A stretch of DNA of 64,000 bases, taken from contig JAJZBZ010000001.1 in the NCBI GenBank assembly GCA_021846275.1, positions 496,001 through 560,000 of the forward strand, written 5' to 3'. The translations under genes were made by a program, and so were the position numbers. This DNA comes from Acidobacteriota bacterium (GTDB lineage Bacteria; Acidobacteriota; Terriglobia; Terriglobales; Acidobacteriaceae). Below are positions 57,111-64,000 of the stretch, in pieces (position 1 is the first letter of the stretch; every line of letters begins with the position of its first letter). The notes beneath the pieces were generated by a model that was not told where the DNA came from, made no database searches, and worked only from the letters and a program-made list of their open reading frames with translations.

Positions 57111-59603
57111 TTACTGGCCTCCGCCGGTGATGTAGGTGTATTGCGTTTTGGCGGCCTTCTGCGGCGGGTCGCCGGTCAGGTCGTGGACGTGCCAGGGGAC
57201 GCTTTCGCTGGCGATCTCCGGATGACGGCGCAGGAATTGGAGCGCGTAGATGGAAGCCGTTGGATCGATCTTCTCGTCGGCGAATCGGGCGGACTCGTAG
57301 CTGGCCTTTGCGGGCTGGTGCATGCGGCGGTAGAGGATGGCCAGGTTGTAGTGCGCGGACAGACTGTCAGGATCGACGCCCTGAAGCTGGAGGTAGGTCT
57401 GCTCGGCTTTGGCGTATTCGTGTTTCTGGTAGTAGCTGAAGCCGAGTTCGCGCAGGGCGTCGCGCGAGCGCGGATAGTGGACGAGGACCGACTGCAGATC
57501 GACGATGGCCTCGTTGACCTGGCCCTCGTTGCGCTCGACGAGCGCGCGATAGTAGAGGGCGCGCGAGTCGGCTGGCATGAGGGTGAGCGCCTTGGCGAGG
57601 TTGGGGCGCGCGTCGGAGTATTTTTCCCAGAGAATCTGGACGACGGCCATGTTGGTGTAGACGTCGCCGTAGTCCGGGCGCAGCGCGGCGACGCGCTCAA
57701 AGGCGTGGACGGAGGCGGCGTACTGCTGCGCGTCGAGCAGGGCGATGCCGTAGTTGTTCCAGCGCATCCACTCAGGGTTCTCATCCGGCTGCGGGTGTGT
57801 GGGAGAGTTGCGGCCGATGTTAATCGCGCGCGTCTGGGAGGCAAGCTCGATGACCGGCTCGGGATAGTGCTGCTTCTTCATGGCGTAGTCGATGAAGTGC
57901 TGGTCAAAGCGGCGATAGAGGACGGCGGCCTTGATCTGGACCGGGCCTTTGACATCGGCGGGCAGGCGGAAGCGGTAGCGGACAAGCTGGCTGCGACCGG
58001 ACTGGACGGTGTTGTTGTAGGCGAGGGTGCGGTTGTGCCATATCTGGTGAAGGCTGTTGTAATGGCCCTCTTTGTTGATGATGCGGTTGGTGAAGGAGTG
58101 GGCCGAAGTGTCGAGGTAGCCGTCGGGCTGGAGATAGCCGCTCTGTGCGAGCTGCTTTCCGTCCGCATCCGTGACCGTGAACTGTACCCAGGACTCGTAG
58201 AAGTCGCGCTGCTCGGGGACGTAGGAGTGGCCTGTGCCCTTGTTCTGGATGACAACATCGGCGATGAGGGTTTCTCCACCGACGACGGAGTAACTGGTGA
58301 GTCCGAGCGGGGCGACGAGCACGGAATCCTGCTTCGTAGCGCCGGCGCTCTCAATCTCCAGCGCGAAGAGATCGACGTTGAAGACTCCGGCCTGGAGGAA
58401 CGCGGCGGTTTTGGCGGCCTGCTCGGGATATTTGTAGTACTGCGGGATGAGTGTGTTGCCGCCGAGCCAGCGATGGCTGGCCAGCATGCCCTGCGTGCCG
58501 CCGTAGTCGGACGATCCGGGCGGCAGCGGCTCGCTCTTCATGTGGCAGGTCTGGCAGGTGGAGACCGTGTCCTTGCGATAGAAGGGAAGCGGCGACTCCT
58601 TGGCGAAGCTCGTGCCCTGCCACTCGTCATAGACGGTGAAGGCGCGCAGCCATTTGTAGTTGTCGAGGGTCTTGGGGATGGCGGCCTTGTGGCAGGCGGC
58701 GCAGAACTCCGAGGTGTGAAGCAGCGGGCGCATGACGGCCTGGCTGTGGCGGTCGAGATGGGCGAGAATTTCGCTGTCCGGGACGGGTGTGGTGATGGGC
58801 TTGCCGTTCTCGTCGACCATGACGGCGGGAATGCCCATGACGTAGCTGCCGGTGCCCATCGTCGTGGTGGAAACCATCGAGTGGCAGGTCATGCAGGTGA
58901 CGCCCTCGTTGGCGAAGGGACGCTTGCGCGGCATGCCCTGGGAAAGATCGCCGGAGAACAGAGCGACGGGATTGTGGCAGCCCTCGCAGTGGCGCGAATA
59001 CTGCACGCCCTTCTCGTCGATGAGCATGTTGACGTTGCGCAGATACCAGGGTGCGCGGAAGCTGTTGGCGTGGGCCGACTGTCGCCACTGGTGATAGCTT
59101 TCCTTGTGGCAGTGGCCGCAGTACTCGGCTGTGGGGAAGCTCTTGGGGCTGTAGAACTGTCCGTTGATGGTGGTGGCGTTCGAGGGTAGGAAGGGATGGT
59201 CTTTGCCGAAGGCGAAGTTGTAGCGGCTGGCGATGTGCTGGTCGTATTCGGTGGGTGGAACATCGGCCCAGGGCGCGGGCTGGCCGGGCGCGTAGGAGCC
59301 GCCGCCGAAGACGCCATCCTGCTCGGTGTCGGCATCGTTTGATGTCGGCTGAGCGGCGGTCTGTGCGCTGGCCTGGGCTGCGGCAGTGCCGGAGGTGGTT
59401 GCATTCTGCGGTGCGGAGTTCTGTTGTTGTCCGGATTTTGCGCGGGGCGCGGCGAGCAGAGTAGCAGATGCCGACAGGCAGAGCAGCGCGACGAGCCAGA
59501 CACGGAGGGAGCAAGAGCCAGCCTGTGCGCCGGAGTGAATGCGTGTGGAGCGATGCAGGCCGGATGCGATTGTCTGACGCAGCGTGAAGATGAGTGGCGA
59601 CAT
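57111..59603 (-). CDS. Pentahaem cytochrome c fused to TPR repeats
   Basis: An 830-residue exported protein. After a signal region (VWLVALLCLSASATLLAA) and a Gln/Ala/Thr-rich linker come five haem-binding motifs, CGHCH, CEGCH, CMTCH, CAACH and CQTCH, between residues ~160 and ~360, resembling cytochrome c554/NrfB-type multihaem modules. A beta-rich middle domain follows (to ~600), then TPR units to ~800 (YGIALLDAQQYAASVHAFERVAALRPDYGDVYTNMAVV and others). ATG 59603 has GGAGG upstream. Such multihaem-TPR proteins are common in acidobacteria; the electron partner and substrate are unknown. Confidence 0.9.
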   Translation of the reverse strand: MSPLIFTLRQTIASGLHRSTRIHSGAQAGSCSLRVWLVALLCLSASATLLAAPRAKSGQQQNSAPQNATTSGTAAAQASAQTAAQPTSNDADTEQDGVFGGGSYAPGQPAPWADVPPTEYDQHIASRYNFAFGKDHPFLPSNATTINGQFYSPKSFPTAEYCGHCHKESYHQWRQSAHANSFRAPWYLRNVNMLIDEKGVQYSRHCEGCHNPVALFSGDLSQGMPRKRPFANEGVTCMTCHSMVSTTTMGTGSYVMGIPAVMVDENGKPITTPVPDSEILAHLDRHSQAVMRPLLHTSEFCAACHKAAIPKTLDNYKWLRAFTVYDEWQGTSFAKESPLPFYRKDTVSTCQTCHMKSEPLPPGSSDYGGTQGMLASHRWLGGNTLIPQYYKYPEQAAKTAAFLQAGVFNVDLFALEIESAGATKQDSVLVAPLGLTSYSVVGGETLIADVVIQNKGTGHSYVPEQRDFYESWVQFTVTDADGKQLAQSGYLQPDGYLDTSAHSFTNRIINKEGHYNSLHQIWHNRTLAYNNTVQSGRSQLVRYRFRLPADVKGPVQIKAAVLYRRFDQHFIDYAMKKQHYPEPVIELASQTRAINIGRNSPTHPQPDENPEWMRWNNYGIALLDAQQYAASVHAFERVAALRPDYGDVYTNMAVVQILWEKYSDARPNLAKALTLMPADSRALYYRALVERNEGQVNEAIVDLQSVLVHYPRSRDALRELGFSYYQKHEYAKAEQTYLQLQGVDPDSLSAHYNLAILYRRMHQPAKASYESARFADEKIDPTASIYALQFLRRHPEIASESVPWHVHDLTGDPPQKAAKTQYTYITGGGQ

Positions 59604-59970
59604 GAGTGGCCAAACCTCCGGGAAGAAAACCAGACGCGGACGGGGAAGACGAATCTGGCACAAGGGTGACTACCTGCGAAGGGTAGCAGGAGAGCGGGAT
59701 GGGTTGTCTTCCATCGAAGGGTGGAGTCGTCGATCGGTAAACGGGGGAAATTATGCGCGGTATATTTTTCGGGATGTGGGATAGTTTGTGCCGGTCGACG
59801 GGGAGCGGGTAGCGCGTCGAACGGGGAATCTTTTAGGATGAAGCGCGAAAAGGTATGTGTGAAGTGTGAATTCCGCTGCAATCTCCGGCGCGAGATCGGA
59901 GGGCGGAATCGGCAAAAAAAACGGCGAGCGCGCGGCGGGCAGGAGCCGGGGAGACTGCGGTCAATCAACG
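59604..59970. other. Divergent control region between the multihaem gene and the nuo operon
   Basis: About 370 bases with no believable gene. It presumably holds back-to-back promoters. TATATT occurs near 59761 on the plus strand, but no convincing -35 partner could be seen, and nuoA has no clear ribosome-binding site close to its ATG. Confidence 0.5.
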
Positions 59971-60336
59971 ATGGCGATCTATGCACCAGTACTGATTCTG
60001 TTTCTGGCCGCGCTGGGCTTTGCGCTGGCGCCGCTGGTGCTGGCGCGGCTGTGGGCGCTGTGGGTTTCTCCGGCCAAGCCGAATGCGACGAAGAACGCGA
60101 TTTATGAGTGCGGCATCGAGTCAAAGGGCGATGCGTGGGTGCAGTTCCGCTCCGGCTACTACCTCTACGCGATCATCTTTTTGGTTTTCGACGTGGAGGC
60201 GGTGTTTCTGCTGCCGTTTGCCGTGGCGTTCACGGGGTTGGGAGCGGGCGCGTGCCTGGCGATGCTGGTGTTTGTTTTGCTGCTTGCCGAGGGGTTGGCG
60301 TGGGCCTGGGCAAAGGGCGTTCTGACCTGGGCGTAG
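59971..60336 (+). CDS. nuoA: NADH-quinone oxidoreductase subunit A
   Basis: A 121-residue membrane subunit with three helices. The conserved [44 protein letters not shown] region is present (described by motifs YECG, [17 protein letters not shown]). ATG 59971 gives the standard N-terminus; the longer open frame before it is arginine-rich and rejected. It is the first gene of the nuo operon; nuoB follows after 28 bases. Confidence 0.95.
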   Translation: MAIYAPVLILFLAALGFALAPLVLARLWALWVSPAKPNATKNAIYECGIESKGDAWVQFRSGYYLYAIIFLVFDVEAVFLLPFAVAFTGLGAGACLAMLVFVLLLAEGLAWAWAKGVLTWA

Positions 60337-60364
60337 TTGGCTCCGGTGGACAGAGGAGTTGGGG

Positions 60365-60999
<635 letters not shown>

Positions 61000-61003
<4 letters not shown>

Positions 61004-61674
61004 AAAGCGCTGCGGAGCTTCTCGATGAGTTGCAGGGAGCGATGCCGGGCGTGAAGCTGGCATTGGCCACGAATCCAAGTCCGTCGGCGCAGCACTCGCT
61101 GGTGGTGGCGGCTGAGGATGCGCTGCGCGTGGCGGTGTATCTGCGCGATGTGGCCGGGTATGACTACTGCTCGAATGCGACGGGCGTGGACTGGCTGGAC
61201 AAAGAGACGACGGAAAAAGTGAAGACAACGCGCCGGGTGAAAAAGGAAGTGGATGGCGTCGAGCAGGAAGTGGACGAGACGGTTGAGGAGACGGTGAAGC
61301 GCGTGGAGCCGGGGTGTCTGGAGGCGGTCTATCACCTGTACTCGATGCGGCAGGGGCCGCATGATCCGCATCCGCCGCTGGTGTTGCGGATGCGCACGGC
61401 GAATCGCACGGATCGCGTGGAGCTTCCGTCGCTCAGCCCGGTGTGGCGCGCGGCGGAGTTTCAGGAGCGGGAGATTTTTGATCTCTACGGGATCGTCTTC
61501 AAGGGGCATCGCGATCTGCGCCGACTGCTGATGTGGGATGAGTTTGAGGACCATCCGATGCGGCGCGATTATGTGGACCCGGATGATTTTGAGTACGAGC
61601 CGACGCCGCACGACGAGGTGCTAAAGCGAGCGGAAGAGCATCGCGCGAAACTGGCAGCGGAGGGCGCGCGATGA
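61000..61674 (+). CDS. nuoC: NADH-quinone oxidoreductase subunit C, with a charged insert
   Basis: A 224-residue 30-kDa subunit with the signature ERELFDLYGI-type sequence ([20 protein letters not shown]) and DPDDFEYEP at the end. Between the normal [14 protein letters not shown] and EAVYHLYSM there is a run of about 35 charged residues rich in Lys, Glu and Val ([20 protein letters not shown]). It is not part of the NuoC core and is probably a surface helix. The start overlaps nuoB and the stop overlaps nuoD, so B, C and D are translationally coupled. Confidence 0.94.
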
Positions 61675-62849
61675 CGACGGCCGAGATGAAGTCTGGGATC
61701 GATTCTGGGATCAAGTCGTATCTGCCGCCGGTGATCGAGGTGGAGGCGGAAAACGAGCTGCTGGAAGTGGCTATGGGTCCGCACCATCCCTCCACACACG
61801 GCGTCTTTCGCATGGATGTGGCGCTCGACGGCGAGCGCGTGGTGCGGCTGAAGCCGGTCTTCGGCTATCTGCATCGGAACCACGAAAAACTGGCTGAAGG
61901 GACGACGTATCTGGCGTCGATGCCGTATACGGATCGGCTGGATTACTTCTGTTCGATGACGAACAACTGGGCCTATGCGCTGGCGGTGGAAAAGCTGGCT
62001 GGGCTGGAGGTGCCGGAGCGCGCCGAGTACATTCGCGTGATTACGGCGGAGCTGACGCGGGTGCAGAATCACGCGAGCGCGATTGGTTTTCTGATGCAGG
62101 AGATGGGCGCCAGCGGCACGCCGCTGATGTATGCCTTTCGCGAGCGGGAAAAGATTCTGGACCTGTTTGAGGCGCTGAGCGGCTCGCGCATGATGTGCAA
62201 CTACATGCGTTTTGGCGGCTGTCGCGTGGACCTGCCGGAGGGATGGCTGGAGCGGACGAAAAAGATTGTGGCCGAGCTGCCGCGTTTCATCGACGAGATG
62301 GAGGCACTGCTGACGGGCAATGAGATTCTGATGGCGCGCGCGCAGGGCGTGGGCGTGCTGTCGCCGGAGCTGGCCGTGAATGCGGGCGTGACCGGAGTGA
62401 TGCTGCGTGCGACGGGCGTGAACTACGACGTGCGCAAGGTGGACCACTACGGGATTTATGACCGCTTCAGCTTCCGCGTGCCGCTGGGAGAGCATGGGGA
62501 TATTTACGACCGCTATATGCTGCGTGTGCTGGAGATGCGGGAGTCAGTGAAGATTCTGGAGCAGGCGCTGCCGCAGATTCCGGATGGGCCGATTCTCGAT
62601 CCGAAGTCGAAGCCGCGCGGTTTTCGTCCGAAGCCGGGCGAGGCGTATGGACGCATTGAGGCTCCGAAGGGCGAACTGGGTTTTTATCTGATCAGCGATG
62701 GCTCGGGCAATCCGTATCGGTATCGCGTAAGGCCGCCTTCGCTGATCAATCTGACGATTCTGGAAGACATGTGCCTGGGGCAGAATGTGGCCGACGTGGT
62801 GCTGATCTTTGGCAGCGTGGACATTGTGCTGGGCGAGGTGGATCGATGA
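61671..62849 (+). CDS. nuoD: NADH-quinone oxidoreductase subunit D
   Basis: The 392-residue 49-kDa subunit forms the quinone site with NuoB. Signatures are [51 protein letters not shown] and the C-terminal VLGEVDR. ATG 61671 overlaps the nuoC stop. It is followed by nuoI rather than nuoE/F/G. Confidence 0.97.
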   Translation: MTTAEMKSGIDSGIKSYLPPVIEVEAENELLEVAMGPHHPSTHGVFRMDVALDGERVVRLKPVFGYLHRNHEKLAEGTTYLASMPYTDRLDYFCSMTNNWAYALAVEKLAGLEVPERAEYIRVITAELTRVQNHASAIGFLMQEMGASGTPLMYAFREREKILDLFEALSGSRMMCNYMRFGGCRVDLPEGWLERTKKIVAELPRFIDEMEALLTGNEILMARAQGVGVLSPELAVNAGVTGVMLRATGVNYDVRKVDHYGIYDRFSFRVPLGEHGDIYDRYMLRVLEMRESVKILEQALPQIPDGPILDPKSKPRGFRPKPGEAYGRIEAPKGELGFYLISDGSGNPYRYRVRPPSLINLTILEDMCLGQNVADVVLIFGSVDIVLGEVDR

Positions 62850-62874
62850 GGCGGCGGATGCGCGTGGAGGCACA

Positions 62875-63531
62875 ATGCTAGGCGAAGGCATTCTGAAAGG
62901 GCTGGCGGAAACGGCGAAGAATTTTGCCGGAAGCTTTGTCTCCGAAGAGCGGCTGACGACGGTGGAGTATCCGGAGCAGCGACTGCCGCAGATCGAGAAC
63001 ACGCGGGATTTTCCGTTTCTGGTCTACGATGGCGACGACGCGATGGCGGGCCTGCGCTGCGTCTCCTGCCAGATTTGCGAAAAAGAGTGTCCGCCGAAGT
63101 GCATTTACATCACGAAGAGCGCGGACAAGAAGCCGGATTACGTGGGCAAGGCGCAGTTTTATCCGACGCGCTTTGACATTGATGTTTCGGTCTGCATGAG
63201 CTGCCAGATTTGCGTCGAGGTCTGTCCGTTTGAGGCGATCAAGATGGACACCGAGTTTGAGCTGAGCACGGAGGACCGTTTTGGCGGACTGATTCTTGAC
63301 CGGCATAAGCTCGCGAAGTCGAACGAGTATTACCACCAGATTCATCCGACCGAGGCAGCGGAGGTGGACGCGCGGCTGGCCGAGGAAAAGGCCAAAGTGG
63401 AAGCGAAGGCGAAGGCTGCGGCAGAGGCTGCGGCTGCAAAGGCCGCAGCGGACGCGGCGGCAAAGGGGACAGCGGACGCTACGGCAAAAGCGGCGGAGAG
63501 CGCGGCAAAGTCGGCGGAGGGTCAGGCATGA
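62875..63531 (+). CDS. nuoI: NADH-quinone oxidoreductase subunit I, with an Ala/Lys-rich tail
   Basis: The 218-residue 2x[4Fe-4S] subunit has [15 protein letters not shown] and [15 protein letters not shown], the two cluster motifs that wire electrons towards N2. After the normal end near YYHQIHP (~residue 160) comes a tail of about 55 residues made almost only of Ala, Lys and Glu, probably a long helix or coiled coil. ATG 62875 is 25 bases after nuoD. It overlaps nuoH by ATGA. The order I before H is unusual. Confidence 0.94.
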   Translation: MLGEGILKGLAETAKNFAGSFVSEERLTTVEYPEQRLPQIENTRDFPFLVYDGDDAMAGLRCVSCQICEKECPPKCIYITKSADKKPDYVGKAQFYPTRFDIDVSVCMSCQICVEVCPFEAIKMDTEFELSTEDRFGGLILDRHKLAKSNEYYHQIHPTEAAEVDARLAEEKAKVEAKAKAAAEAAAAKAAADAAAKGTADATAKAAESAAKSAEGQA

Positions 63532-64000
63532 ATCTGAATGCTGGCTGGGCTTCGACGGGCTGGACATCGACATTGGATCAGATTTTTGTTCTCGTGCAGC
63601 ATCGCGTGGCGGAGCTGTTTCCGCCGGTGTTGCAGCCGTGGGTGGCGATGATTCTGGGCGTTGTCGGGATTGTCGCGGTCTTCCCGGCGATCTTTGCGCT
63701 GACGACGGTGCTGGAGCGCAAGGGGCTGGGGCGGATGCAGAACCGGCTGGGGCCGAATCGCGTGGGGCCGTATGGAATCCTGCAACCGATGGCCGACGCG
63801 ATCAAGTCGCTGACCAAGGAAGATATTATTCCGCGCAGCGCCGACGCGGTGGTGCATTTTCTGGCTCCAGTGGTGCTGGTGGTCGCGATCTTTCTTGGTT
63901 ACGCCGTGCTGCCGGTGGGGCGGAACATGGTGCTGATGCCGATTGATGCAGGGATACTGTTTTTCTTTGCGATTGGCGCTTCGACGGAGCTTTCGATCTT
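63528..64000 (+). CDS. nuoH: NADH-quinone oxidoreductase subunit H (3' end outside window)
   Basis: ATG 63528 overlaps the nuoI stop. The visible ~157 residues show TM1, then [38 protein letters not shown], the conserved amphipathic and quinone-tunnel region of NuoH, followed by TM2-TM3 ([36 protein letters not shown]). The gene runs off the end of the window. Confidence 0.95.
   Translation, partial: MNLNAGWASTGWTSTLDQIFVLVQHRVAELFPPVLQPWVAMILGVVGIVAVFPAIFALTTVLERKGLGRMQNRLGPNRVGPYGILQPMADAIKSLTKEDIIPRSADAVVHFLAPVVLVVAIFLGYAVLPVGRNMVLMPIDAGILFFFAIGASTELSI

Noticed and set aside
56889-59189. 766-codon plus-strand open frame opposite the multihaem gene
   Set aside because: No recognisable domains; the minus strand encodes five CxxCH motifs and TPR repeats.

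Overview
The window looks like chromosomal DNA from an acidobacterium (Acidobacteriaceae/Terriglobia type). The reasons are a very GC-rich, GC-skewed chromosome, a complete hopanoid operon with the HpnC/HpnD/HpnE squalene route, menaquinone-type UbiE, a multiheme cytochrome/TPR fusion, a complex I operon without E, F and G between D and I, and many sugar and amino-sugar functions. The genus cannot be read from the sequence. All protein identities come from motif and family recognition by eye, without database searches.

Region 1 (1-8758) is the right end of a genomic island in the 3' end of a tRNA-Glu(CTC) gene, with a P4-type integrase next to the tRNA. Its cargo is a type I restriction locus: a specificity subunit (HsdS) carrying an N-terminal NADAR domain, a 26-codon stub, a DarT DNA ADP-ribosyltransferase toxin, a DarG macrodomain antitoxin and the HsdR motor/nuclease. 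HsdM and the other island end lie outside the window. A DNA ADP-ribosylation toxin-antitoxin pair inside a restriction locus, beside an HsdS fused to a predicted ADP-ribose-removing domain, is the most interesting feature here.

Region 2 (8759-9551) is about 0.8 kb of non-coding DNA with hairpins, three tandem 38-bp palindrome-bearing units and a degenerate hexanucleotide repeat.

Region 3 (9552-21794) is one rightward operon of eleven genes: ispH, shc, hpnH, an unknown 141-residue gene, hpnA, hpnG, two zinc alcohol dehydrogenases, hpnC, hpnD and hpnE. It would make farnesyl precursors, squalene, hopene and then C35 hopanoids.

Region 4 (21862-24542, minus strand) is a small Rhs locus of foreign composition: an orphan Rhs tip translationally coupled to a secreted protein resembling an M48 peptidase without its HExxH motif. 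A second copy of that protein's 3' end lies upstream of the Rhs tip.

Region 5 (24618-56708) is housekeeping and carbohydrate metabolism. Amino-sugar use is spread over it (sugar porter, GlmS-like SIS deaminase/isomerase, GH18, NagA, NagK), with aroC-def-fmt-rsmB, a leftward aroB-ubiE-CDF-OsmC-PASTA run, nadB, tpiA, a flavin/Fe-S D-lactate dehydrogenase type protein, nfo, a phosphodiesterase, a GH27 alpha-galactosidase, ilvE, a fructokinase-type kinase, an aldo/keto reductase and a GntR/LacI-type regulator.

Region 6 (56721-64000) is respiratory: a small cytochrome c and a pentaheme-TPR protein on the minus strand, and divergently nuoA-B-C-D-I-H (H cut by the window end).
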